Positions 48,296 to 55,999 of a stretch of 56,374 bases of DNA are shown here, in pieces (position 1 is the first letter of the stretch; the number at the start of each line of letters is the position of its first letter). The notes beneath the pieces were generated by a model. That model saw only the letters and a program-made list of their open reading frames with translations, searched no databases and had not been told where the DNA came from. Both the position numbers and the translations under genes were made by a program. The DNA lies in assembly GCA_043777595.1 (NCBI GenBank), contig JAYWHT010000036.1:1-56374 (forward strand). Reading direction: 5' to 3'. This DNA is from JAYVJH01 sp043777595 (lineage in GTDB: Bacteria > Bacteroidota > Bacteroidia > Cytophagales > Spirosomataceae).

Positions 48296-50155
48296 ATGCA
48301 AAAACTACTAACAATCGCCTGCCTGTTGCTAACTACTTTTCTGACATTGGCCCAAGCACCTGACATTGAGCGGGTGCAGCCCGCTAACTGGTGGATTGGC
48401 ATGCAAAACCCAAGGGTTCAGATCTGTGTGTATGGCAAAAATATTGCGTTTTCGTCGGTGAGTCTCAACTATGTTGGGGTCAAATTGGCCAAAGTGCATA
48501 AAGTCGAAAACCCCAATTATTTGTTTTTGGATCTGGAAATCGCCCCTACTACCAAAGTCGGAAATGCGCTGATTGAGTTTATAAATGGCAAACAAAAGAC
48601 GGTTTATAGTTTTAAACTCGAAACCAAAAAGTACAAGCCGCTACAACTCTCAGCCGCCGATTTGATATACTTGATTATGCCAGATAGGTTTTCGGACGGA
48701 GACCCAACCAACAATAAATTTGCAGACATGGCCGACCCCGAAAGCGACCGCAAAAGTCCTTGGCTACGGCACGGGGGCGACTTGCTGGGCGTTCAAAATC
48801 ATTTGGATTATTTGGCAGAACTCGGTGTAACGGCTCTCTGGATGTGTCCTGTTACTGAAAACAACCAACCCCAAACCAATGAAGGCGGTACAATGCGAAG
48901 TGCGTACCACGGCTATGGCTTTACCGACCATTTTCAGATTGATAAACGTTTGGGTGGGAACGATGCCTATAAAAAACTGATAAAAGCGGCTCACTTAAAA
49001 GGCATAAAAATTGTACAAGATGCGGTGTATAATCATGCTGGTATCAATCATTGGACACTCAAAGACAAGCCCATGAAAGACTGGCTCAACGAATGGCCAA
49101 CCCAAACCACTACAACCCATAAAGACCAAGCGCTACTCGACCCGTATGCTTCGCAACGAGACCTCAAAGTTTTTACAGACGGTTGGTTTGTACCATTTTT
49201 GCCTGACCTCAACCATCATAATCCGTTTGTAGCCAACTATCTGATACAGTACGCACTCTGGAATGTAGAAGAGTTTGGTATTGATGCTTGGCGGATAGAT
49301 ACTTACAAATACAACGATTTGGCGTTTATGAATCGCTGCAATCAGGCCATTATGAACGAATACCCGACGATGTTTATGTTTGGTGAAACAACGGCCAACG
49401 TTGTGTCCAATCAGGCATATTATACTCGCAACAATCTGAACGTACCCTTTAAATGTAACCTTGAAAGCACTTGCGATTTTACACTTAGCGGCGCACTCAT
49501 GGCTGCCCTAAACCAACCTTATGGCTGGGACGAAGGGCTGAACAGGCTGTATCAGACCTTGGCGCAAGATTATGTTTATAAGGACCCGAGTAAATTGGTA
49601 ACGTTTTTTGATAACCACGACACCGACCGATTTTTGTCTATGGTTGGCGAAGATTATAACAAATACAAAATGGGGCTAACGATGCTACTGACCACTCGGG
49701 GCGTGCCGCACGTTTATTATGGTACAGAGATTTTGATGAAAAACACCAAAAATCCAACCGATGCCGAAGTACGCAAAGATTTTCCTGGTGGTTTTGCTGG
49801 CGACTCGCTCAATAAGTTTGTGGCTGCTGGCCGTACTGCCAAAGAAAACGAAGCCTTTGAGTTTGTAAAAAAATTGGCTAATTATCGCAAAAACGCACCC
49901 GTCTTGCACTCTGGCAAACTCATGCAGTTTCAGCCCGACAACGGCACTTACGTATATTTTAGATACAACGCCAACAAGACTGTGATGGTGGCCGTCAATA
50001 CCAACAAAACCGAATCTGTGCTAAAAACCGAGCGGTTTGCCGAAGTTATCAAGAGTGCAACGAAGGCCAAAAACATACTAACCGACGAAGTCATAAACGA
50101 CCTACAAACGCTCAAAATACCAGCCCAAACTGCGCTGGTGTTGGAACTAAGATAG
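48296..50155 (+). CDS. GH13 alpha-amylase family enzyme (cyclomaltodextrinase/neopullulanase-like)
   Basis: This 619-aa secreted enzyme has a signal peptide (to about LAQA, residue 20), an N-terminal beta domain of the cyclomaltodextrinase type (about 22-115), the (beta/alpha)8 catalytic domain (about 120-530) and a C-terminal beta domain. The GH13 residues are present: Asp335 nucleophile (AWRIDTYKY), Glu364 acid/base (FGET) and Asp442 (FFDNHDTDRF). It should hydrolyse alpha-1,4-glucans or cyclodextrins in the periplasm or outside the cell, SusA-like. No sus genes adjoin it. A promoter candidate at 48039-48071 would give a 220-base leader. Confidence 0.92.
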   Translation: MQKLLTIACLLLTTFLTLAQAPDIERVQPANWWIGMQNPRVQICVYGKNIAFSSVSLNYVGVKLAKVHKVENPNYLFLDLEIAPTTKVGNALIEFINGKQKTVYSFKLETKKYKPLQLSAADLIYLIMPDRFSDGDPTNNKFADMADPESDRKSPWLRHGGDLLGVQNHLDYLAELGVTALWMCPVTENNQPQTNEGGTMRSAYHGYGFTDHFQIDKRLGGNDAYKKLIKAAHLKGIKIVQDAVYNHAGINHWTLKDKPMKDWLNEWPTQTTTTHKDQALLDPYASQRDLKVFTDGWFVPFLPDLNHHNPFVANYLIQYALWNVEEFGIDAWRIDTYKYNDLAFMNRCNQAIMNEYPTMFMFGETTANVVSNQAYYTRNNLNVPFKCNLESTCDFTLSGALMAALNQPYGWDEGLNRLYQTLAQDYVYKDPSKLVTFFDNHDTDRFLSMVGEDYNKYKMGLTMLLTTRGVPHVYYGTEILMKNTKNPTDAEVRKDFPGGFAGDSLNKFVAAGRTAKENEAFEFVKKLANYRKNAPVLHSGKLMQFQPDNGTYVYFRYNANKTVMVAVNTNKTESVLKTERFAEVIKSATKAKNILTDEVINDLQTLKIPAQTALVLELR

Positions 50156-50726
50156 TAGAAAAAAAGTCTGAATAGGTGTCTAAAGAAAGCTCAAAATTAA
50201 ACAATACAGAAACCAAGATAGTCTTAATGGACTGTAAGATAACGAGATAGTGTTTCTGATTTTTGGCTAACTTCTGGGTCAATGTATGTAGTATTATAAA
50301 GGCAATCAATTCATAGTAGTTGCCTTTGTTGAGCAACGTAGGTAACTTGAAAGTTGCTAAAATATTTTTGAAGCACATATCTAAAAACTAACTTTTTAGT
50401 AGTCGTTTTTTCGACAGGTCGGATTTTGTATATTTTCCATGAGGTTACTAAATTGTTGTAAATTTAGTCAACCTATTTTGGTACGAGACATTTTTTTTAA
50501 TTTCTGCCAACGTAAAAGTATTTATGAAGAAGGGGGAATTTGGAACTCGTCCGCCCGTAACTGGTGCTGGGTTTTGTTCCAAAGTTGAGTAACTTCCAAA
50601 TGCTTCATAGTATTCCGTCCGCTGGTGCAAATGTTGATTAATGTACTGATGTTCAATTACTTCCGTTCGCCACCTTTTTCATAAATACTATGTTGGTGGC
50701 TGCCGCTTTTGTCCGCCAGTCAATTG
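50156..50726. other. Gene-poor stretch with a boundary element
   Basis: About 570 bases. Two minus-strand open frames (50112-50378 and 50448-50630) lack convincing protein features; the first overlaps the amylase 3' end. The right part holds the cassette-boundary sequence at 50649-50704. I see no complete gene. Confidence 0.5.
50649..50704 (-). repeat. Boundary element, copy 1
   Basis: Plus strand: ATGTTCAATTACTTC (50649-50663), 34 bases, GGCTGCC (50698-50704). The same two blocks occur at 52345-52359 and 52393-52399 with a 33-base gap. The intervening sequences differ. Confidence 0.65.
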
Positions 50727-51602
50727 TTAATTTGCAGAAAGTTGTCGCTGGACAGAATTAACAAAGTCCTCAGAAACGCTTACAAGTGATGCACATTGTT
50801 GTATTGTCAGCCCCATTTTTAAGGCATTTTGGATAGTTTCAACTTTTTCAGTTTCTCTCGCCTCTTTAATTTTTCGACTTTCAGCTTTCACCGATTCTGC
50901 ATTACGAGCAATTAAAATTTCCAAAGAAGCCTTTTCGTCAAGTGTCATTTTGCGACTGTCCAACTCGTCAATAGCTACTTTGAGCCAATCCTCGTCCCAA
51001 AACTTAGGAAATTGTATAGGATTGGTAAATGTATGAGTATGTATCGTTTTCATTGTAAATATCAGTTTTTGTAAATCTGTTTGACAATCAACCTCTTGCA
51101 ACGTAAATTTATCTAATTCTACTGTAATAAACGTCATTTGGTCGTCAAAAAGTTCGCCTTGTTCATTTCGTAGATTTGCAACGGTGTGAAATTGTGGATA
51201 AGGTAAAATGTCGTTTGCTAAAATAGCTACACAGTAGATTTTTGTCAGCGTACCATAGTCGAACTTTCCACGTTTTACCATTGCGTTAAACTTGTGCAAG
51301 GCGTAAAATTTCATACGTTGCACAAAATATAGGGCATCTCCATATTGCATTTCTACGATGAAATGATTGTCATTTTCGTCTGTACACGCTAAATCAAAAA
51401 TGCCACTACGTCCGTCTTGAGTTATGCCCTCAAAAGTGTTTTTGTCAAACTTGACTTCTTTTATTGGCACTTCTGACTTGATAAGTGCTTGTAAGGCCTT
51501 ACGCAAGAAAAGCGTATTTGTTTCATTGCCAAAAGTAGCCTTGAAACCATAATCCGAGATTATCGGAATAAATATTTGGTCGTCTGTATATAATGCTTCC
51601 AT
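50727..51602 (-). CDS. Rpn family recombination-promoting nuclease
   Basis: This 291-aa protein of the PDDEXK_2 (Rpn/transposase_31-like) family begins DDQIFIPIISDYGFKATFGNETNTLFLRKALQALI and has the nuclease core GIFDLACTDENDNHFIVEMQYGDALYFVQRMKFYA (Asp ... Glu-x-Gln). A long charged C-terminal helix with a helix-turn-helix-like end (IQNALKMGLTIQQCASLVSVSEDFVNSVQRQL) follows. Rpn proteins cut DNA and raise RecA-independent recombination; they are common in mobile regions. It lies in the mosaic right end of the window. Confidence 0.9.
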   Translation of the reverse strand: MEALYTDDQIFIPIISDYGFKATFGNETNTLFLRKALQALIKSEVPIKEVKFDKNTFEGITQDGRSGIFDLACTDENDNHFIVEMQYGDALYFVQRMKFYALHKFNAMVKRGKFDYGTLTKIYCVAILANDILPYPQFHTVANLRNEQGELFDDQMTFITVELDKFTLQEVDCQTDLQKLIFTMKTIHTHTFTNPIQFPKFWDEDWLKVAIDELDSRKMTLDEKASLEILIARNAESVKAESRKIKEARETEKVETIQNALKMGLTIQQCASLVSVSEDFVNSVQRQLSAN

Positions 51603-51810
51603 GAAACAAAGTTATTGAAAATCAAGTACTTTGCCAAGCTGTATAAAATATAGGGACATCAAAACATTGATGTTTTTTCAATCTCACCATTAAAAACGTG
51701 AATAAAAAACATTGAATCAATTTTATACTTACCATTAGATGTATTTTTGCCATTTTGTAATACAAAATCCCCTTTACTTGGCATATCAGGGCTTGAAAAG
51801 TATTCAATTA

Positions 51811-52005
51811 TTATCTATATTTGATGTCTTCAAGTGCTTGGTCGAAGTCATATTGATATTCTTTTCCCAGAGAACCATCTTCACTCTCATAATGACCATA
51901 CAAGTCGGCCGTTTTTATTTTTTCTAAAAGTTCTCTGTCTTTGCAACCAAAAACAGCTTTTACTTTTTCAATATCAACTGCAAAGGGAATTGCAACCATG
52001 CTCAT
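51811..52005 (-). CDS. Short protein, possibly truncated DUF7691-like
   Basis: This 64-aa frame reads MSMVAIPFAVDIEKVKAVFGCKDRELLEKIKTADLYGHYESEDGSLGKEYQYDFDQALEDIKYR. The start resembles the N-terminus of DUF7691-type proteins (MS..I..YAVD...L...GS.D..L...I), which are longer. The stop at 51811 therefore suggests a truncated copy. The downstream 200 bases show no continuation in any frame. It may be a decayed gene in the mosaic region; confidence in the family is low. Confidence 0.4.
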   Translation of the reverse strand: MSMVAIPFAVDIEKVKAVFGCKDRELLEKIKTADLYGHYESEDGSLGKEYQYDFDQALEDIKYR

Positions 52006-52141
52006 AATGTATGTATTTATCGAGTGTCTTTATGTTTGAGTGTCGCCAATAGAATAGCCGCCAACATCGGGCGGGTTTGCGAAGTTGGAATTCGTAGGAA
52101 ACCTTTTTTCAGGTTTTCGTAGGATTTCAATTTTGCAATCT

Positions 52142-52193
52142 CGCTGTTGGACGACGGGAAGTTGCGTAGCAAAGTGAACGTCGTCCAACAGCG
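52142..52193. repeat. Large hairpin 1
   Basis: A perfect 14-bp inverted repeat, CGCTGTTGGACGAC (52142-52155) with GTCGTCCAACAGCG (52180-52193), with an inner small stem TTGC-GTA-GCAA. Confidence 0.85.
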
Positions 52194-52225
52194 GGTGGAA
52201 CGGCAGCGGCCGACCGTCCGCCCGA

Positions 52226-52268
52226 CGTTGGCCAAGAGAACGAGCGTAGCGAGTTCTCTTGGCCAACG
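52226..52268. repeat. Large hairpin 2
   Basis: A perfect 16-bp inverted repeat, CGTTGGCCAAGAGAAC (52226-52241) with GTTCTCTTGGCCAACG (52253-52268), around GAGCGTAGCGA. Confidence 0.85.
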
Positions 52269-52344
52269 GATTAGGGCTTTGCGTTGTTGGGGAATTAGAA
52301 TTCCGTCTGCTCAAATTTAGCACAAAAGTTTCATAGAATTACAA

Positions 52345-52399
52345 ATGTTCAATTACTTCTTTCAGCCCCAATAACGCAAAACCCCTGTTATCGGCTGCC
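52345..52399 (-). repeat. Boundary element, copy 2
   Basis: ATGTTCAATTACTTC (52345-52359), 33 bases, GGCTGCC (52393-52399), matching copy 1 at 50649-50704. On the minus strand the centre is the imperfect palindrome CCGATAAC ... GTTATTGG. Confidence 0.65.
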
Positions 52400-52424
52400 C
52401 TTCTTCTCGGTCTGTTAGTTCCAA

Positions 52425-53195
52425 TTATTTGAGAAAAGGTAAGCCAATAAGTCCTTGTACAAGTGTCCACAAAATAAAAACTAAATATACAACTGAAAAC
52501 GTTTTAATGGCTAAGATTGATTTTGGTCTGTCGATATATTTTGTAACAGTAATTGCAAATAATGGAATAAACTGTAAGCTATGAATGCCAAAAAAATGTG
52601 CCACTCGTAAGTCCCCAAAAAGGGTGCTCCAATTTAAAAACCATAAACCTTTTCCACCGTCTGTCGAACCAATTGTATGTCCTTGCAAACTGCTAATATA
52701 ACCACCGAACAAACTAAATACTACAAAGAAAACTAAACCAATTTTGATGCTCAAAACAATTGCTGGTTCTAACTCATACGTTTTTTGTCGAATAAAAACA
52801 AAGGTGATGTAAGCTGTCCAAAGTGTTATTGTCAATATGAAAATACCCATAAGAGCAAACAATATTATTCCAAATGTATTTGATGAATTGAAGTGAGACA
52901 ATTCACCTTTAAATGCTTGAAATGTAATAGCTATTTGTTCAAAACTCATACAAATAACCGCTACCCAAGAATAGGTTTTTACTTTTCGTTTGTCTGTAAT
53001 GTAATTTAAAATCAATGCCATTGTCCAACTATAAAACCAAATACTCAAAGCAAACTTCATTGGCTTAATCATTGAGTTAAGTCCTAAAACTATAATCTCG
53101 TTGAAAAAACTATAACCAAAAAGGGCAATAAAAATGAGTAAATGGATTGAGCCAAGCCAAAACAAGACTTTGTTTTTTAATAAGTTTTGTTTCAT
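52425..53195 (-). CDS. Multi-pass membrane protein of unknown function
   Basis: This 256-aa protein has seven predicted membrane segments with little extramembrane sequence. Distinct motifs are KPMKFALSIWFYSWTMALILNYI, a glycine-rich loop GGYISSLQGHTIGSTDGGKGLWFLNWSTLFGDLRVAHFFGIHSLQFIPL with several histidines, and a final segment VYLVFILWTLVQGLIGLPFLK. The His residues near membrane ends could bind metal or haem, but I do not recognise a characterised family. It is the last gene of the minus-strand block led by the Crp/Fnr gene, 4 bases after the next gene upstream. Confidence 0.65.
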   Translation of the reverse strand: MKQNLLKNKVLFWLGSIHLLIFIALFGYSFFNEIIVLGLNSMIKPMKFALSIWFYSWTMALILNYITDKRKVKTYSWVAVICMSFEQIAITFQAFKGELSHFNSSNTFGIILFALMGIFILTITLWTAYITFVFIRQKTYELEPAIVLSIKIGLVFFVVFSLFGGYISSLQGHTIGSTDGGKGLWFLNWSTLFGDLRVAHFFGIHSLQFIPLFAITVTKYIDRPKSILAIKTFSVVYLVFILWTLVQGLIGLPFLK

Positions 53196-53199
53196 TTTT

Positions 53200-53832
53200 C
53201 TAAAATTTAATACCTGTCATTACACCAAAGTTAGAACCTTTAAAATTTTTGTCGCCAATACCTGTTACTTCTCCTGTTCTGCTGTTTGTCTCATATTCTA
53301 CGCCAATAGTGAGCATTGTTCGTCCCTTACCGATTGAAAAATCATAACCTAACCCAAAAGCTAAACCACTCCCAATGGCAAACTGATGGTCAAAAGTTTT
53401 AGTTGCTGTATTGCGGTATTTTTGGGTAAACTGGCTTACAAAAAAATAATCACCTTGTAAATAAACTCCTTTTTTTGCATCTCTGTCAAATGGAAAATAC
53501 TTTGTGGTAATTGCAGCACCCCAATAATTAAAAAACATTTCTTGTTCATTGTCGCCTTTGGCTGGTGCTGCACCCAAGGATTTGTATTTGATACCAAAAT
53601 TTAGGAAATTTATTTTTTTGAATTTATGGTAAGCCGCAAGTGATGCAAGTCCACCGCCTGAACTTGAAAAGTTCCCTGCATTGTATTTTTCTTTTAACCC
53701 TTTTCCAAATATGTTTACACCATATCCGCCACGAAATTCAGCAACTGTAAATGAAATATTTTCTTTTTGAGTTTGGGCAAACAAAAAAGTTTGCCCAAAA
53801 ACTAAGATTATAATTGAAAGTAGATTTTTCAT
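53200..53832 (-). CDS. Outer-membrane barrel protein 1 of the Crp/Fnr block
   Basis: This 210-aa protein has a signal peptide (MKNLLSIIILVFGQTFLFAQ) and alternating strands with aromatic girdles (YLQGDYFFVSQFTQKY, FAIGSGLAFGLGYDFSIGKGRTMLTIGVEYETNS), ending GVMTGIKF with the terminal Phe used by the BAM machinery. It is a small outer-membrane barrel of unknown role. It lies 5 bases downstream of the next barrel gene and 4 bases upstream of the membrane protein gene, so these form an operon. Confidence 0.75.
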   Translation of the reverse strand: MKNLLSIIILVFGQTFLFAQTQKENISFTVAEFRGGYGVNIFGKGLKEKYNAGNFSSSGGGLASLAAYHKFKKINFLNFGIKYKSLGAAPAKGDNEQEMFFNYWGAAITTKYFPFDRDAKKGVYLQGDYFFVSQFTQKYRNTATKTFDHQFAIGSGLAFGLGYDFSIGKGRTMLTIGVEYETNSRTGEVTGIGDKNFKGSNFGVMTGIKF

Positions 53833-53837
53833 ATTTT

Positions 53838-54494
53838 TTATTTTCCGCCAAAGGTGTAACCAATAGCAATGTTAAAAATAATTGGACTGTTTGCAATGCC
53901 AATATTTGGTGCTTTAAGCGTTTCGGTTTTGTTGGTACTTTTATTTAAGTATGAAAATTCATCATTTCTTAAAGTTGTACCAACATTTTGCCAATACCTA
54001 ATGCTAGTGCTAGTGGTTATTCCTTGTAACAATTTGCTATCGCTGTTTTTAAATGGCATATAGCGATAGTAGGCAGCAACACCCAAAGTAAAGGTTTTGA
54101 AGTCCTTAATTTTTGTGTTTTTGTTTTGTGTTTCGCCTTCGTTATATACTTCCCAACTATGTAGTTTTGGTTCAAAACGAACATCAAAAAATGATGTAAA
54201 CCTATAACCAATACCAAAGCCTGTTGTATAAGGAATATGTAAAGCAATTTTTTGTGTTTTAAAATCTCCCACAACAGGTGGGTCAAGCGAAACTCCGTGT
54301 GAATAATCAAATATCATTCGTTTTGTGGTGTAATTTACTTCAACATTGAAACCTTTTGCTACGGTAGGTTGTAACAAACCAAACAAAATACTAAATCTGT
54401 TGCTATACAAAAGTTCTTTTTTGCTTGTTGTTTGAGCAAAAGAATTTGAGATGCTGAAAGTAGCCAAGGCTACGATTACGATTATATTTTTCAT
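53838..54494 (-). CDS. Outer-membrane barrel protein 2 of the Crp/Fnr block
   Basis: I take the ATG at 54494, which gives a signal peptide (MKNIIVIVALATFSISNSFAQ) and 218 residues; the upstream in-frame start would overlap the previous gene and hide the signal. The mature part is rich in beta strands (RFSILFGLLQPTVAKGFNVEVNYTTKRMIFDYSHGVSL, TGFGIGYRFTSFFDVRFEPKLHSWEVYNEG) and ends FNIAIGYTFGGK. It is likely an outer-membrane barrel. It lies 19 bases after the third barrel gene. Confidence 0.72.
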   Translation of the reverse strand: MKNIIVIVALATFSISNSFAQTTSKKELLYSNRFSILFGLLQPTVAKGFNVEVNYTTKRMIFDYSHGVSLDPPVVGDFKTQKIALHIPYTTGFGIGYRFTSFFDVRFEPKLHSWEVYNEGETQNKNTKIKDFKTFTLGVAAYYRYMPFKNSDSKLLQGITTSTSIRYWQNVGTTLRNDEFSYLNKSTNKTETLKAPNIGIANSPIIFNIAIGYTFGGK

Positions 54495-54513
54495 TTTTTT
54501 ACTTTTAAAGAGA

Positions 54514-55089
54514 TTAGAAATTAACACCAATAATTAAACTGCCTTGAATAAAGGTGTCTGGCTTTCCACCACGTGGTCCAATATTTACGGTATTTTCGCC
54601 TTTGGCATTGCCAATTACACCAAATTGAGGTATCAGATAAAGGTTACTTTTAGGTTTATTGGTTACGTTGAATTTGTAGCCTAAGTTACTCTCCCAAAAG
54701 ATAGTGGACGTTTCGTAATCTTTGCCATCAATCAAGTTTTTTGTACCCCAAGCATAGCCCACGTTTGCTTTGGCTTCAAGGTGCAAGCCTTTCCAAAAGT
54801 ATTGACGGTAGCCAATTATCAACATATACTCGTTGATTTTTTCTACTACATCGTGTTTTACATTTGGTCTGATGTACATACCCAATAGCAAGTCGCCTTT
54901 CATTTTGCTTTCGGGTTTTGTAAGCGTTCTTGTCGCTTGAAGCCGTACAATATTAACGGTTGGCAAAAAGGGTTGCACAAGTTCAGTTTCAAGTCCCCAT
55001 TTTTTTGGACTGTCTGAACTTGTTTGCGAAAAAGCTTGACTACCATTTAGTAGAAGCAATACTGCGAAAATTTGAATTGATTTTGTCAT
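54514..55089 (-). CDS. Outer-membrane barrel protein 3 of the Crp/Fnr block
   Basis: This 191-aa protein has a signal peptide (MTKSIQIFAVLLLLNGSQAFSQ) and barrel-like strands (WGLETELVQPFLPTVNIVRLQATRTL, EYMLIIGYRQYFWKGLHLEAKANVGYAWGTKN, ESNLGYKFNVTNKPKSNLYLIPQFGVIGNAKG) ending GSLIIGVNF with terminal Phe. It resembles the two neighbours in size and layout. It is the first of the three barrel genes after the Crp/Fnr gene, 79 bases away on the same strand. Confidence 0.72.
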   Translation of the reverse strand: MTKSIQIFAVLLLLNGSQAFSQTSSDSPKKWGLETELVQPFLPTVNIVRLQATRTLTKPESKMKGDLLLGMYIRPNVKHDVVEKINEYMLIIGYRQYFWKGLHLEAKANVGYAWGTKNLIDGKDYETSTIFWESNLGYKFNVTNKPKSNLYLIPQFGVIGNAKGENTVNIGPRGGKPDTFIQGSLIIGVNF

Positions 55090-55168
55090 TTTTACAATGT
55101 TTTAAATTATTTAACACTGCAAAGATGGGGGTAGTGGAAGCCGTAAAACGTTGACTTGAATCAAGAAA

Positions 55169-55747
55169 TCATTTTGAAGTCAAAATTCTTTTTCTGATGC
55201 GACTAAGTGTTTCTGGTTTGATACCAAGATAGGAAGCGATGTAATGTTGTGGTATTTGTTGGACAAGCTCTGGTCTTGTTTTAAGTAGATTCAAGTATCT
55301 ACGTTCGGGTTCTTCGTTGGTTTTCATTTGGTACAGGTTATATACCGAGAGATATGCGTTCTCGGCAAATATTCTTCCTACTTTCTCAAAAACTGGGAAG
55401 TCATCATATAATCTGTATAAGTCTTCTTTTTTAAACTGGACTACTTCGCTATTTTCGAGTGCTTGCATATTTTCGTTGGTCGGTAGCGCTGTAAAAAAAC
55501 TTGCATAGTCTGTGTACCAACTGTCGCCAAAGAAAAATTGTATGGTATTTTCTATTCCATCAACGTTAATAAACAGTCGCATACTACCACTATTGATGAA
55601 TGTAACTTTGTTGCATATTTTGCCTTCTTTGAGTAAAAATTCTTTTTTCTTAAATTCTTTTATCTCCAAAATGCTTAAAAAAGCATTTTCTTCTGCATCG
55701 TTTAGCGAGACTATAGATTTAATACTTTGAATGATTCTTGTTGTCAT
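55169..55747 (-). CDS. Crp/Fnr family transcriptional regulator
   Basis: This 192-aa protein has a cyclic-nucleotide-binding-like domain (about 10-115: EFLLKEGKICNKVTFINSGSMRLFINVDGIENTIQFFFGDSWYTDYASFFT) and a short C-terminal helix-turn-helix (about 150-190: QIPQHYIASYLGIKPETLSRIRKRI). The RLGF-type cAMP-binding residues are not preserved, as is usual in the Bacteroidota subgroup. It heads the block of membrane proteins on its strand and may control them. A -7 box lies at 55774-55781. Confidence 0.9.
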   Translation of the reverse strand: MTTRIIQSIKSIVSLNDAEENAFLSILEIKEFKKKEFLLKEGKICNKVTFINSGSMRLFINVDGIENTIQFFFGDSWYTDYASFFTALPTNENMQALENSEVVQFKKEDLYRLYDDFPVFEKVGRIFAENAYLSVYNLYQMKTNEEPERRYLNLLKTRPELVQQIPQHYIASYLGIKPETLSRIRKRILTSK

Positions 55748-55773
55748 TAGTTTTTTCTATGAATTTCACAAAG

Positions 55774-55781
55774 CAAAAGTA
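55774..55781 (-). promoter_or_regulatory. -7 box of the Crp/Fnr gene (TACTTTTG)
   Basis: On the minus strand TACTTTTG matches TAnnTTTG exactly, 26 bases before the ATG at 55747. No clear -33 box. Confidence 0.45.
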
Positions 55782-55840
55782 GTTATTTTCTGTCTGTAAT
55801 TTAGATGGTCTTCAATGTTTGCAGGGTGTCTTTTAGGGTT

Positions 55841-55875
55841 GCCGATAACGAAATGGTATAGGCGATGGCTGGGGA
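55841..55875 (+). repeat. Boundary-like element in opposite orientation
   Basis: GCCGATAACGAAATGGTATA and following GGCGATGG resemble, on the plus strand, the CCGATAAC half of the element at 52345-52399 read on the minus strand. With that copy it brackets the Crp/Fnr block. The match is short. Confidence 0.4.
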
Positions 55876-55999
55876 ATTTGAAAAACACCTGCTCGAACGT
55901 CTGCCAATATAAATTACTGATTTTTATCAACTTACAAATATTTGTAATAGACCTCTTTCTTAAATAAGATTTTATTATTTTTGTTGTAAACAACTGATT

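Larger units (their letters stand above)
52006..52424. other. Non-coding GC-rich region with two large hairpins
   Basis: Between the short gene and the membrane protein gene lie 419 bases whose central 300 are GC-rich compared with the surroundings. Two perfect inverted repeats (52142-52193 and 52226-52268) and a boundary element (52345-52399) fill it. Open frames on the minus strand are explained by the GC content. Confidence 0.6.

Noticed and set aside
50112..50378. 88-aa minus-strand ORF overlapping the amylase 3' end
   Set aside because: Hydrophobic helical content vaguely recalls transposase tails but gives no motif, and it overlaps a solid gene antisense.
50448..50630. 60-aa minus-strand ORF in the boundary region
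   Set aside because: It has no domain features, and its position next to a repeated boundary element suggests non-coding sequence.
52017..52323. Minus-strand ORFs of 72 and 97 aa over the GC-rich hairpins
   Set aside because: Composition follows the hairpin sequences; the Arg/Pro-rich peptides lack any family signature.
50649..52399. Integron attC sites
   Set aside because: The boundary elements fold imperfectly but do not contain the RYYYAAC/GTTRRRY core pairs, and no integron integrase is in the window.
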